This document shows, piece by piece, positions 50,995-59,802 of a stretch of 64,000 nt of DNA. The notes under the pieces are model-generated. The model was not told the origin of the DNA. It searched no databases and saw nothing but the letters and a program-made list of their open reading frames with translations. Numbering within the stretch: the stretch's first letter is position 1; each line of letters opens with the position of its first letter. Source of the DNA: Arthrobacter_E sp041360795 (GTDB taxonomy: Bacteria > Actinomycetota > Actinomycetes > Actinomycetales > Micrococcaceae); the NCBI RefSeq assembly GCF_041360795.1, contig NZ_JBFUPW010000001.1:496001-560000 (forward strand), written 5' to 3'. The translations under genes were made by a program, and so were the position numbers.

Positions 50995-51039
50995 CAAGCG
51001 AGCGTAACCTGACTGCTGTTGTCTGGTTACGCTCGCTTG
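50995..51039 (+). terminator. Stem-loop between binding-protein and permease genes
   Basis: A perfect 15-base stem CAAGCGAGCGTAACC / GGTTACGCTCGCTTG with a 15-base loop, extended by partly paired CCAACGCCG / TTGGCG flanks. It follows the binding-protein stop by 31 bases within the operon. It is probably a partial terminator or 3' protector that raises binding protein over permease. Confidence 0.7.
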
Positions 51040-51106
51040 TTGGCGTTCATCTACGGAGAACCCCTCATATGAAAAACACGACTTCGATCAAGAGCAGGTG
51101 GCGCTC

Positions 51107-52036
51107 ATGCTCCGTTATCTAGGACGACGCCTCCTGCAGATCATCCCCGTATTCTTCGGCGTGACACTGCTCGTCTACGCCATGGTCTTCGCGGTCCCCG
51201 GTGATCCCATCCGTGCCATGTTCGGGGACAAGCAGCCCTCGGACGCCGTCATCAACGCGCTGCGTGCGCAGTACAACCTCGATCAGCCCTTCTTCGTCCA
51301 GTACTTCCTGTTCCTGAAGAATCTGCTGTCCTTCAACCTCGGCGTGGACTTCACCGGTCGCCCCATCGCCGACATCCTGGCCCAGGTTTACCCGGTGACC
51401 ATGCAGCTGGCCATCATGGCCCTCGTGATCGAGGCCGTCTTCGGCATCGTCGCGGGTCTGATCGCCGGTCTGAACAAGGGCAAGTTCTTCGACGCGACGC
51501 TGCTGGTCATCTCCCTGCTGCTGATCTCGGTTCCGACTTTCGTCATCGGTTTCGTGCTGCAGCTCGTGGTCGGCTTGCAACTCGGCTGGGCGCGGCCCAC
51601 CGTGGGGTCGACGGTGGACTTCAATTCGCTCATTCTGCCGGCGATCGTGCTCGCTTCGGTCTCCTTCGCCTACGTCTTGCGTCTGACCAGGACTTCCGTG
51701 GCGGAAGGAATGGACGCCGATTACGTCCGGACGGCCACGGCCAAGGGTCTGTCCCGTGGCCGCGTCATCTCCGTGCACGTGCTGCGTAACTCCCTCATCC
51801 CCGTCGTGACCTTCCTGGGCGCGGATCTGGGTAACCTCATGGGCGGTGCGATCGTCACCGAGGCCATCTTCAACGTCCCGGGTGTCGGCAACAAGCTGTA
51901 CCAGTCCATCATCCGTGGTGAGGGCCCGACGATCGTGGCCATCGTGAGCCTGCTCGTGCTGGTCTTCGTCATCTCCAACCTGGTCGTCGACCTGCTGTAC
52001 GCCTGGCTTGATCCGAGGATTCGCTATGACAAATAA
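51107..52036 (+). CDS. ABC transporter permease (DppB/OppB type)
   Basis: A 309-residue permease from ATG 51107 (GTG 51098 is in frame). The start LRYLGRRLLQIIPVFFGVTL is typical of OppB/DppB. Six membrane helices are seen, with the cytoplasmic coupling loop VRTATAKGLSRGRVISVHVLRNSL that docks to the ATPase, and GVGNKLYQSIIRGEGPTI near the end. It pairs with the next permease. The two genes overlap by 11 bases. Confidence 0.95.
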   Translation: MLRYLGRRLLQIIPVFFGVTLLVYAMVFAVPGDPIRAMFGDKQPSDAVINALRAQYNLDQPFFVQYFLFLKNLLSFNLGVDFTGRPIADILAQVYPVTMQLAIMALVIEAVFGIVAGLIAGLNKGKFFDATLLVISLLLISVPTFVIGFVLQLVVGLQLGWARPTVGSTVDFNSLILPAIVLASVSFAYVLRLTRTSVAEGMDADYVRTATAKGLSRGRVISVHVLRNSLIPVVTFLGADLGNLMGGAIVTEAIFNVPGVGNKLYQSIIRGEGPTIVAIVSLLVLVFVISNLVVDLLYAWLDPRIRYDK

Positions 52037-52991
52037 GAACAACGACCGCGTGATCGAGCACTACGTCGCCCCGTTGGACGAGACGCCCCTGGCGGCCGTC
52101 GACAGCACGGTGGCGGATGCCGCTCCGAGCAGCCTGTGGAAGGAGGCCTGGGTCAATCTCCGGACCCGGCCGCTCTTCATCGTCTCGGCGATTCTGATCG
52201 TCCTGATCGCCGTCGTGTCGATCTTCCCGCAGCTGTTCACCTCCCTGGACCCGAGCCAGAGTGGCTTCTGCAAGCTCGACGTGGCCCTTCAGGGACCTTC
52301 CGGCGGACATCCATTCGGCACGGACGGGCAGGGCTGTGACATTTACGCCAAGACCATCTACGGCGCTCGCGCCTCGGTGTCCGTCGGCATCCTGACCACG
52401 ATCTTCGTGGTCATCATCGGTGGCGTCCTGGGTGCCATCGCCGGCTTCTTCGGTGGCTGGGTGGACTCGGTGCTCGCCCGTTTGGGTGACATCTTCTTCG
52501 CTCTGCCCCTGGTGCTCGGCGCCCTGGTGGTGTTCCAGATGCCGCTCTTCCGTGATCACCGCGGAATCCTCTCCGTCGTCGCCGTCCTGTCCCTGCTCGG
52601 CTGGCCGAACATCGCCCGCATCACCCGCGGTGCCGTCCTGTCCGTGCGGAACGCCGACTACATCACCGCCTCCACTGCCCTGGGCGTGAGCCGGTGGGGT
52701 TCCCTCATCCGCCACGCGCTGCCGAACTCCCTCGCGCCGATCATCGTGGTCGCCACGGTGAGCCTGGGCACGTTCATCGTGGCCGAGGCGACCCTGTCCT
52801 TCCTCGGTATCGGTCTCCCGCAGGAGCTGCTGTCCTGGGGCCAGGCCATTTCGGATGCCCGGACTCAGCTGAGGACCAACCCTTCGGTGCTCCTGTACCC
52901 GTCGGCAGCTCTCTGCGTCACCGTGCTCAGCTTCATCATGCTCGGCGATGCTCTGCGGGACGCCCTTGACCCCAAAGCGAGGAAGAAGTGA
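52026..52991 (+). CDS. ABC transporter permease (DppC/OppC type)
   Basis: A 321-residue permease from ATG 52026. An N-terminal cytoplasmic tail of about 40 residues precedes the membrane domain. Landmarks: PFGTDGQGCDIYAKTIYGARAS, the coupling loop ITASTALGVSRWGSLIRHALPNSL, and FLGIGLPQELLSWGQAI. Its stop overlaps the GTG start of the ATPase gene (GTGA). It forms the heterodimeric channel with the preceding gene product. Confidence 0.95.
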   Translation: MTNKNNDRVIEHYVAPLDETPLAAVDSTVADAAPSSLWKEAWVNLRTRPLFIVSAILIVLIAVVSIFPQLFTSLDPSQSGFCKLDVALQGPSGGHPFGTDGQGCDIYAKTIYGARASVSVGILTTIFVVIIGGVLGAIAGFFGGWVDSVLARLGDIFFALPLVLGALVVFQMPLFRDHRGILSVVAVLSLLGWPNIARITRGAVLSVRNADYITASTALGVSRWGSLIRHALPNSLAPIIVVATVSLGTFIVAEATLSFLGIGLPQELLSWGQAISDARTQLRTNPSVLLYPSAALCVTVLSFIMLGDALRDALDPKARKK

Positions 52992-54715
52992 CTCCGGAGA
53001 TCAACATGAACGAGGTGCCGAACACCTCCGGCGGACAGGAAGACCGTCCGCTCCTTGAGATCAAGGATCTGGAGATCGAGTTCACCACCGCCGGCGGCAC
53101 GGCCAAGGCCGTCCGCAAGGTCAACTTCACCGTGATGCCGGGCGAGACCGTGGCGATCGTGGGCGAGTCCGGTTCGGGCAAGTCGACTTCCGCCCTGGCT
53201 GCCATCGGATTGCTGGCCAAGAACGGCCGTGTGTCCGGTGGGCAGATCATCTTCGACGGTGAGGACATCACCCATGTGAGCGAGAAGCGCATGATCGAAT
53301 TGCGCGGAAACTCCATCGGCATGGTGCCCCAGGACCCGATGTCCAACCTGAACCCGGTCTGGAAGATCGGTTTCCAGGTCAAGGAGACGCTCAAGGCCAA
53401 TGGCCTGCCGAGCGGACCCAAGGACGTGGCTCAGGCTCTGTCCAACGCCGGGCTCCCCGATGCCGAGCGTCGTGCGAAGCAGTACCCGCACGAGTTCTCG
53501 GGCGGTATGCGCCAGCGTGCCCTCATCGCCATCGGTCTGTCCTGCCAGCCGCGCCTTCTGATCGCCGACGAGCCCACCTCGGCTCTCGACGTGACGGTCC
53601 AGCGCCAGATCCTGGATCACCTGGAGAACATGACCGAGGAGCTGGGCACCGCCGTCCTGCTCATCACGCACGACCTCGGTCTCGCCGCCGAGCGCGCTCA
53701 GAAGGTTGTCGTGATGTACAAGGGCCAGGTCGTGGAGTCCGGACCTGCGCTGGAACTGCTGCGCAACCCGCAGCACCCGTACACCAAGCGCCTGGTGTCC
53801 GCGGCGCCGTCGCTCGCGTCCCGCCGTATCCAGGTGGCGAAGGAGGCCGGCCTCGAGTCCGAGGAACTGCTCAGCGGGTCGGAGACGGTCCACGAGAAGG
53901 GCAAGCCGGATGCGGTGCTGCAGATCAAGGACCTGACCAAGGTCTTCAAGCTGCGTGAAGGCGCGTTCGGACGTAAGACCGACTTCACTGCGGTGGACAA
54001 CGTCAGCTTCGAGGTGACCCGTGGGACCACCACGGCCGTGGTCGGTGAGTCCGGTTCGGGTAAGTCGACCGTGGCCCGCATGGTCCTCGGTCTCGAGACG
54101 CCCACCTCCGGCAACATCACCTTCGACGGCGTCGACGTCAGCACCCTCAAGGGTTCCGACGCGCTGCGGTTCCGTCGCCGCGTGCAGCCGATCTTCCAGG
54201 ATCCGTACGGTTCGCTGGACCCGATGTTCAACATCTTCCGCACCATTGAGGAGCCACTCCGGGTCCACAAGGTGGGGGACAAGGTGAGCCGGGAGAAGAA
54301 GGTCCGCGAGCTGCTGGACGCCGTGGCGCTTCCGGCGTCCATGATGCGGCGTTACCCGAATGAGCTCTCCGGCGGTCAGCGCCAGCGCGTGGCGATCGCC
54401 CGTGCTCTGGCACTGGATCCCGAAGTGATCATCTGCGATGAGGCCGTGTCGGCCCTGGACGTGCTGGTGCAGGATCAGGTGCTGAACCTGCTCGCGAATC
54501 TGCAGTCCGATCTGGGTCTGACCTACCTCTTCATCACGCACGACCTCGCGGTGGTCCGTCAGATCGCCGACGACGTCTGCGTCATGGAGCGCGGAAAGCT
54601 CGTGGAGACGGGGACCACGGACAGTGTGTTCGAGAACCCGCAGCAGGAATACACGCAGAAGCTGCTGGACGCCATTCCCGGTGCCCGACTGCTGCTGCCG
54701 CCTGAGGTCGCCTGA
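52988..54715 (+). CDS. ABC transporter ATPase with fused DppD- and DppF-type domains
   Basis: A 575-residue protein with two complete ATPase domains. Domain one (about 15-265) has Walker A GESGSGKST, the signature FSGGMRQRA and Walker B LLIADEPTSALD. Domain two (about 305-570) has Walker A GESGSGKST, the signature LSGGQRQRVA and Walker B VIICDEAVSALD. Both also have the peptide-transporter C-terminal NPQHPYTKRL / NPQQEYTQKLLD motif. It powers import by the preceding permeases. GTG 52988 overlaps the previous stop; ATG 53006 is an alternative start with its own GGAG. Fusion keeps the two unequal ATPase subunits in equal amounts. Confidence 0.95.
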   Translation: MTPEINMNEVPNTSGGQEDRPLLEIKDLEIEFTTAGGTAKAVRKVNFTVMPGETVAIVGESGSGKSTSALAAIGLLAKNGRVSGGQIIFDGEDITHVSEKRMIELRGNSIGMVPQDPMSNLNPVWKIGFQVKETLKANGLPSGPKDVAQALSNAGLPDAERRAKQYPHEFSGGMRQRALIAIGLSCQPRLLIADEPTSALDVTVQRQILDHLENMTEELGTAVLLITHDLGLAAERAQKVVVMYKGQVVESGPALELLRNPQHPYTKRLVSAAPSLASRRIQVAKEAGLESEELLSGSETVHEKGKPDAVLQIKDLTKVFKLREGAFGRKTDFTAVDNVSFEVTRGTTTAVVGESGSGKSTVARMVLGLETPTSGNITFDGVDVSTLKGSDALRFRRRVQPIFQDPYGSLDPMFNIFRTIEEPLRVHKVGDKVSREKKVRELLDAVALPASMMRRYPNELSGGQRQRVAIARALALDPEVIICDEAVSALDVLVQDQVLNLLANLQSDLGLTYLFITHDLAVVRQIADDVCVMERGKLVETGTTDSVFENPQQEYTQKLLDAIPGARLLLPPEVA

Positions 54716-54731
54716 CCACTCATGGCCTGAG

Positions 54732-54773
54732 AAAGGACGGGGTCCCACCGGTTTCGGTGGGACCCCGTCCTTT
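54732..54773 (+). terminator. Terminator of the peptide ABC operon
   Basis: Perfect stem with 19-base arms (GGACGGGGTCCCACCG core) and loop GTTT, followed by GCCGTTG, 17 bases after the ATPase stop. It also separates the convergent SGNH hydrolase gene. Confidence 0.9.
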
Positions 54774-54818
54774 GCCGTTGTCAGGGCGTGATGTGCTCGG
54801 CGGCTCCGGCCGCCGCGG

Positions 54819-55589
54819 TCAGCGGTTCTCGAGCGCCCGGGACAAGTGCTCCGCGAACACCGGGGTCAGGCGCTGGTGTCCACTCGGCTTCAGGTGCACT
54901 CCGTCCGCCATGTCGTTCTTGAGGCCGTAGGTTGACACCCAGCCGCCAACGTCGACGAAGGGGATCTTGAGCTCCTCGGCGGTCGCGGAGAGAAGCGAGT
55001 CGACCGCCAGGCGCCGCCCGCCGCCGTCGTTCGCGGAACGGGAGAGCACGCCCACCATCACCAGGCGGGACCCGGGGTAACGGTGATGCAGCAGATATGC
55101 GAGCTGTCGGGCGTTCTGCGAGACCTCGGACAGCTGCTTTCCCTGGTTCGCGTCATTGCCGCCACCCTGGAGGACGATCAGTTCCGGGGTGAAGGGCGGG
55201 AGCTTCCAGACACCGCGCCGGTACGACTGAAGGTAGTTCGCGGCACGGGGCTTGCTTGCGGCGTAACCGGTCCCGCCGGCGCCCACCCAGGTGACTGTGT
55301 AGCCCAGGCTGGCGAGCCCTCGCCGCGGCCAGGTGCCTTCACCCGGTACTCCGGCGGCGCCGCCCGACTGAGAGTCACCGATCAGGAGGGCGGTGCCCTT
55401 CCGCACGCCGTCGGGTCCGGGCAGGTCGACGACGGCGGTGCCCCGACCTGCGCCGATCCCGCTTCCGGCCACTTGGGCGGAAGCGGTGTGGGCGGGGGAG
55501 AGGGGGGCCTTCTCGCCCACGATGATCGAGCCCGCCACGAGGGCGAGTGTGGCCGCGGAGAGCGCGACGCGGCGGAAGGCGATGTTCAC
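54819..55589 (-). CDS. Exported SGNH/GDSL hydrolase
   Basis: A 256-residue protein from GTG 55589, with AAGGA 5 bases upstream; the much longer open frame is antisense to typA. A signal peptide or N-terminal anchor (ALSAATLALVAGSIIV) is followed by the SGNH fold: block I LIGDSQSGG with nucleophile Ser73, a Gly in WVGAGGTGYAAS, block III LQGGGNDANQ, and block V DGVHLKPSGH with the catalytic Asp/His pair. The family contains extracellular esterases, lipases and carbohydrate deacetylases; the substrate is open. It is convergent with the ABC operon. Confidence 0.9.
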   Translation of the reverse strand: MNIAFRRVALSAATLALVAGSIIVGEKAPLSPAHTASAQVAGSGIGAGRGTAVVDLPGPDGVRKGTALLIGDSQSGGAAGVPGEGTWPRRGLASLGYTVTWVGAGGTGYAASKPRAANYLQSYRRGVWKLPPFTPELIVLQGGGNDANQGKQLSEVSQNARQLAYLLHHRYPGSRLVMVGVLSRSANDGGGRRLAVDSLLSATAEELKIPFVDVGGWVSTYGLKNDMADGVHLKPSGHQRLTPVFAEHLSRALENR

Positions 55590-55937
55590 GGGGTTCCTTA
55601 AGTGGGGGTGGTCTGCAATCAGTGTGAGGCCCGCGAAGGAGGTTTGACCAGTCGTTGGGCGTATCGAAATGATCACATCCCGCCCGCCTGGTCGAAGGCC
55701 GGGAAACGCCTGACGTCGGAGGACGCCGCCCCGAGCGGATCGAGCGCCGGAAGAAGCCTTTGACAGCCCCTTCATCCGCGGGATTCCCGGCTTGTCCGAC
55801 AGCCCTTGCCCAAACCGGTAGAATTGTCGTGGAAGGGCTGTGGTGTCCTCCCCCTGCTTTGTGCCCCGTCGCTGGACAAGTGATCCGCGGGCACGGAATT
55901 CACTGTCTTGTCGTCGTTGAAACGAGTCGAAAACCGC
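55590..55937. other. Intergenic region with the divergent SGNH and typA upstream sequences
   Basis: 348 bases without a gene. On the plus strand a -10-like TAGAAT (55819-55824) lies about 113 bases before typA, with a weak TCCGAC -35 18 bases upstream, leaving a leader of roughly 105 bases. No riboswitch structure was recognised. Confidence 0.4.
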
Positions 55938-57845
55938 ATGTCCGAAAACACTGCCTCGCGTTCTGATCTGCGCAATGTCGCAATCGTCGCCCACGTTGAC
56001 CATGGCAAGACCACGCTCGTGGACGCCATGCTCCGTCAGACGAACTCCTTCGCCTCCCACGGCGAGGTCGAGGACCGCGTCATGGACTCTGGTGACCTTG
56101 AACGTGAAAAGGGCATCACCATCCTGGCCAAGAACACCACGGTGGCTTACAACGGTCCCGCCTCCAACGGCGAGACCATCACCATCAACGTGATCGACAC
56201 CCCGGGCCACGCCGACTTCGGCGGCGAGGTGGAACGCGGTCTGTCCATGGTCGACGGCGTCGTGCTGCTCGTGGACGCCTCCGAGGGTCCGCTGCCGCAG
56301 ACCCGCTTCGTGCTCCGCAAGGCTCTGGCCGCTCACAAGCCCGTCATCCTCCTGGTCAACAAGACCGACCGTCCCGACGCCCGCATCGAAGAGGTCGTCC
56401 ACGAGTCCATGGACCTCCTCCTGGGCCTGGCCTCCGACCTGGCCGACGAGGTTCCGGACCTGGACCTGGACAAGGTCCTCGAAGTCCCCGTCGTGTACGC
56501 CGCGGCCAAGGTGGGGCGTGCCTCCACCGAGCAGCCCGCCGACGGCACCGCTCCGGAGAACGAGGACCTGGAGCCGCTCTTCAAGACGATCATCGATCAC
56601 ATCCCCGCGCCGACCTACAACCCGGACGGCGTGCTGCAGGCCCACGTGACCAACCTGGACGCCTCGCCGTTCCTCGGCCGCCTGGCACTGCTCCGCATCT
56701 ACAACGGCACCCTCCGCAAGGGCCAGCAGGTCGCCTGGGCCCGTCAGGACGGCACTCTCAAGACCGTCAAGATCACCGAACTCCTGGCCACCAAGGCCCT
56801 CGAGCGCGTTCCGGCCGAGTCCGCCGGCCCGGGTGAGATCGTCGCCGTCGCCGGTATCGAGGACATCACCATCGGTGAGACCCTGACCGATCTGGAGAAC
56901 CCGCAGCCGCTGCCGCTCATCAAGGTGGACGACCCCGCGATCTCGATGACCATCGGTATCAACACCTCGCCGCTGGCCGGCAAGGTCAAGGGCGCCAAGG
57001 TGACGGCCCGCCAGGTCAAGGACCGCCTGGACAAGGAACTGATCGGTAACGTCTCCCTCCGCGTCCTGCCGACCGAGCGTCCGGACGCCTGGGAGGTCCA
57101 GGGCCGTGGTGAGCTCGCGCTGGCCATCCTCGTGGAGCAGATGCGCCGTGAAGGCTTCGAGCTGACCGTGGGCAAGCCGCAGGTGGTCACCAAGACCATC
57201 GACGGCAAGGTCCACGAGCCTATGGAGCACATGACCATCGACGTCCCGGAGGAGTTCCTCGGCGCGGTCACCCAGCTCATGGCCGCCCGCAAGGGCCGCA
57301 TGACCAACATGGCGAACCACGGCACCGGCTGGTGCCGCATGGAATTCATCGTTCCGGCCCGTGGCCTGATCGGGTTCCGCACCAAGTTCCTCACCGACAC
57401 CCGCGGCGCCGGCATCGCCTCCTCCATCGCCGAGGGTTACGAGCCGTGGGCCGGCCCGATCGAGTACCGCACCAACGGTTCCATGGTGGCCGACCGCGCC
57501 GGTGTGGTGACGCCGTTCGCCATGATCAACCTGCAGGAGCGTGGCTCCTTCTTCGTCAAGCCCACCTCCGAGGTGTACGAGGGCATGATCGTCGGCGAGA
57601 ACTCGCGCGCCGACGACATGGACGTCAACATCACCAAGGAGAAGAAGCTCACCAACATGCGTGCGGCTTCGTCGGACTCCTTCGAGAACCTCACGCCGCC
57701 GCGTGAGCTGACCCTCGAGGAATCCCTCGAGTTCGCCCGCGAGGACGAGTGCGTGGAGATCACCCCCGAGGACATCCGCATCCGCAAGGTGATCCTGGAC
57801 TCCAACGAGCGACTGAAGGCCGCCCGCGCCCGCGCGCGTTCCTGA
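55938..57845 (+). CDS. typA: Translational GTPase TypA/BipA
   Basis: A 635-residue ribosome-associated GTPase from ATG 55938; an upstream in-frame start lacks support. G1 AHVDHGKTT, the switch I region GDLEREKGITILAKN, G3 DTPGHADFGGEVER, and G4 NKTDRPDA are all present. EF-G-like domains III and V (about 310-480) and the BipA-specific C-terminal domain follow, with NHGTGWCRMEFIVPARGLIGFR and TNMRAASSDSFENLTPPRELTLEE as landmarks. It assists ribosome assembly or translation under stress and cold. A leader of about 100 bases precedes it. Confidence 0.97.
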   Translation: MSENTASRSDLRNVAIVAHVDHGKTTLVDAMLRQTNSFASHGEVEDRVMDSGDLEREKGITILAKNTTVAYNGPASNGETITINVIDTPGHADFGGEVERGLSMVDGVVLLVDASEGPLPQTRFVLRKALAAHKPVILLVNKTDRPDARIEEVVHESMDLLLGLASDLADEVPDLDLDKVLEVPVVYAAAKVGRASTEQPADGTAPENEDLEPLFKTIIDHIPAPTYNPDGVLQAHVTNLDASPFLGRLALLRIYNGTLRKGQQVAWARQDGTLKTVKITELLATKALERVPAESAGPGEIVAVAGIEDITIGETLTDLENPQPLPLIKVDDPAISMTIGINTSPLAGKVKGAKVTARQVKDRLDKELIGNVSLRVLPTERPDAWEVQGRGELALAILVEQMRREGFELTVGKPQVVTKTIDGKVHEPMEHMTIDVPEEFLGAVTQLMAARKGRMTNMANHGTGWCRMEFIVPARGLIGFRTKFLTDTRGAGIASSIAEGYEPWAGPIEYRTNGSMVADRAGVVTPFAMINLQERGSFFVKPTSEVYEGMIVGENSRADDMDVNITKEKKLTNMRAASSDSFENLTPPRELTLEESLEFAREDECVEITPEDIRIRKVILDSNERLKAARARARS

Positions 57846-57862
57846 TCACGGTCTGAGCTGAG

Positions 57863-57906
57863 GCGCCGTGCGCCATGGGAAGTCATCCCCATGGCGCACG
57901 GCGCCT
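57863..57906 (+). terminator. Terminator of typA
   Basis: A perfect 18-base stem (GGCGCCGTGCGCCATGGG left arm) with an 8-base loop, followed by TTTGTC, 17 bases after the typA stop. Confidence 0.9.
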
Positions 57907-57966
57907 TTGTCGTAACCTGCCACGGTCTGTCGGCTCCCGGCCCCGTGGAGGTCCTGGGCGGTGCTG

Positions 57967-58452
57967 TCAGAGCACCTTCAGGGTGAGCGTGACGCCCTCC
58001 GGGGTGCAGAGCCCGGAGGCCCGCAGGAAGTGCTGCGACACGAGGTCCTTGTCCTGCTTGCTGGGGCCGTCGCCCTCACCGGCGGCCTTGCCCTGGTACG
58101 CCAGCACCACGACGCTCATGGACTTGTACAGCCCCTGCAGGTCGTAGGGAACGGCGTCAGAGGCCTGATCGAATTCGTCCCAGAGGTCGAGAAGCCCCTT
58201 CTTGTCTGTCGGCTGCAGACCGGCGAGCTTCTCATCCAGGGTGTTGAACTTCTCGCAGCCTTCCTTCAGGCTGAGGGCGCCGGTGCTCGCGGAGGGGCTG
58301 CCGGCGCCGTCGGACGGCGAGGATTCGTCTCCCGGTGTGGTGGCGGCCTCGCTCGGCCCGCTGGAGGCCGGAGCGGGGAGCGGTATCGTCGGGGCGCAGG
58401 CCGCGAGCAGGGGGATGAGCGCGATTGCGGGCCAGATCGGGGTCTTCTTCAT
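57967..58452 (-). CDS. Putative lipoprotein
   Basis: A 161-residue lipoprotein: KKTPIWPAIALIPLLAAC with the lipidated Cys at 19, then a Pro/Ser/Thr/Gly stalk (about 20-58) and a C-terminal helical domain of about 100 residues with two further cysteines (EGCEKF and SGLCTPEG) that may form a disulphide. It should sit on the outer membrane face. The family is not recognised. It is convergent with typA. Confidence 0.8.
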   Translation of the reverse strand: MKKTPIWPAIALIPLLAACAPTIPLPAPASSGPSEAATTPGDESSPSDGAGSPSASTGALSLKEGCEKFNTLDEKLAGLQPTDKKGLLDLWDEFDQASDAVPYDLQGLYKSMSVVVLAYQGKAAGEGDGPSKQDKDLVSQHFLRASGLCTPEGVTLTLKVL

Positions 58453-58612
58453 GGTGCCTTTTCTGCCGGTCGTGGTCTGGACGGTGCGGTACTGTGAGCC
58501 ACGCTACCGGGACCGCCCGGCCCGCGCATGTCATGAGATGGGGAGCCCTGCCCATCCGCCCGTCAAGGGGTCCCAGGGTGAACCTGGGACCCGGTGAGGA
58601 GAGGAATCGCAC

Positions 58613-59047
58613 ATGTCGACCGTTCAGACCGTCGCCTGGAGCATCTGGGGAGCTTTCGTCCTCCTGATGGTGGTCGTCTCCGCGGTCCAAGTGCTCGCCC
58701 TACGACGGCGGGAGCGGGGCATGCGCGAGTGGCCACGCGTCCAGGCCGTGGTGGTCGGTCACAAAGTGGGCCCCGGCCTAGGCGACGCCGGTGACAGTCC
58801 GGCGCGGTACTTCCCTCTCTACCAGTACCAGGGCCCCGACGGCCGGGTGCTCCAGGGGCGCGCCCTGCGGGGCGGGCCGGCCCCATACCCGCTGGGCAGT
58901 GCCCTCGACGTCTGCGTCAATCCGCGGAAGCCCAGCGAGTCCTATGTGATCGAGAAGACGAGCAAGGTCGTGCTCGGCTGCACCCTGGTGTTCGCGGTGG
59001 TCTTCCTGATCGGATCGTTCTTCTTCCTCAGGATCCTGCTGGGCTGA
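58613..59047 (+). CDS. DUF3592-like membrane protein
   Basis: A 144-residue protein with a membrane helix at each end (about residues 8-30 and 118-142) and an extracytoplasmic beta-rich middle: WPRVQAVVVGHKVG, FPLYQYQGPDGRVLQGRAL and DVCVNPRKPSESYV. This is the DUF3592 layout. The function of the family is unknown. It is monocistronic, preceded by GAGGAGAGG. Confidence 0.82.
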   Translation: MSTVQTVAWSIWGAFVLLMVVVSAVQVLALRRRERGMREWPRVQAVVVGHKVGPGLGDAGDSPARYFPLYQYQGPDGRVLQGRALRGGPAPYPLGSALDVCVNPRKPSESYVIEKTSKVVLGCTLVFAVVFLIGSFFFLRILLG

Positions 59048-59089
59048 CGGCTCAGGACGGCGCCCTCGCGATGCTGTCCGGGAGACGAG

Positions 59090-59371
59090 TCAGAAGCGCG
59101 GCGCGCGGCGTGCGGGCGGCGGCGGGACGGGCTTGGCCAGGGTCACGCGGTCCAACGGGATGCTGATCTCGCCGCTCCGCCCGGCGACGACGATGCGCGG
59201 ACTCGCGACGGCGGCGTCGTCCCGCGCGGTCAGCTCGCCGAGAGCGTCGCTGAGCGCGCCGTCGTCGAGCCGGAAACGCACGACCACCCGGGTGCCCAAG
59301 GGGGCGCTGAGCAGCAGGGGAACGCCCCGGAGTGTGGAGAACGACACGCCTCCATCGTAGAGCGACGTCAT
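59090..59371 (-). CDS. Stand-alone SH3-like domain as found at the N-terminus of Rv0428c-type acetyltransferases
   Basis: A 93-residue protein (start ATG 59371; GTG 59347 is an alternative). It reads PLGTRVVVRFRLDDGALSDALGEL, followed by VVAGRSGEISIPLDRVTLAKPVPPPPARR. That is the small beta-barrel that in many actinobacterial GNAT proteins precedes the acetyltransferase domain. Here the protein ends just after the Pro/Arg linker and no GNAT domain follows, so it is either a natural single-domain form or a truncation product. Function is unknown. Confidence 0.7.
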   Translation of the reverse strand: MTSLYDGGVSFSTLRGVPLLLSAPLGTRVVVRFRLDDGALSDALGELTARDDAAVASPRIVVAGRSGEISIPLDRVTLAKPVPPPPARRAPRF

Positions 59372-59467
59372 CCTCTTCGGTGAAGTGACCTCCGGGGTAA
59401 TACAGTGGAGTCCAACGGAGGAACGCCTGCGGGACACGGGCACCGTTATCGGAAGGAATATGGGAAC

Positions 59468-59791
59468 GTGACGTACGTAATCGCGCAGCCTTGCGTGGAC
59501 GTGAAGGACAAGGCCTGCATTGAGGAATGCCCGGTCGACTGTATCTACGAAGGCGAGCGTTCCCTCTACATCCACCCGGACGAGTGCGTCGACTGCGGCG
59601 CCTGCGAGCCGGTCTGCCCCGTTGAGGCCATCTACTACGAGGATGACGTCCCCGACGAGTGGAGCGAGTACTACAAGGCCAACGTCGAGTTCTTCGTCGA
59701 CCTCGGTTCCCCCGGTGGCGCCGCCAAGGTCGGCAACACGGGCACGGATCACCCGTTCATCTCAGCTCTTCCGCCGCAGAACCAGGACTGA
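59468..59791 (+). CDS. fdxA: 7Fe ferredoxin
   Basis: A 107-residue ferredoxin from GTG 59468, with AAGGA upstream. Cysteine spacing matches the seven-iron type: Cys9, Cys17 and Cys50 for the 3Fe-4S cluster, and Cys21, Cys40, Cys43 and Cys46 for the 4Fe-4S cluster, with an extra free Cys25. The acidic C-terminal half is typical of actinobacterial FdxA/FdxC. It is an electron carrier, for example to P450s or oxidoreductases. It lies 11 bases before dapC, a gene pair conserved in Mycobacterium tuberculosis (Rv1177-Rv1178). Confidence 0.96.
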   Translation: MTYVIAQPCVDVKDKACIEECPVDCIYEGERSLYIHPDECVDCGACEPVCPVEAIYYEDDVPDEWSEYYKANVEFFVDLGSPGGAAKVGNTGTDHPFISALPPQNQD

Positions 59792-59802
59792 GTTCCGCGA
59801 CG

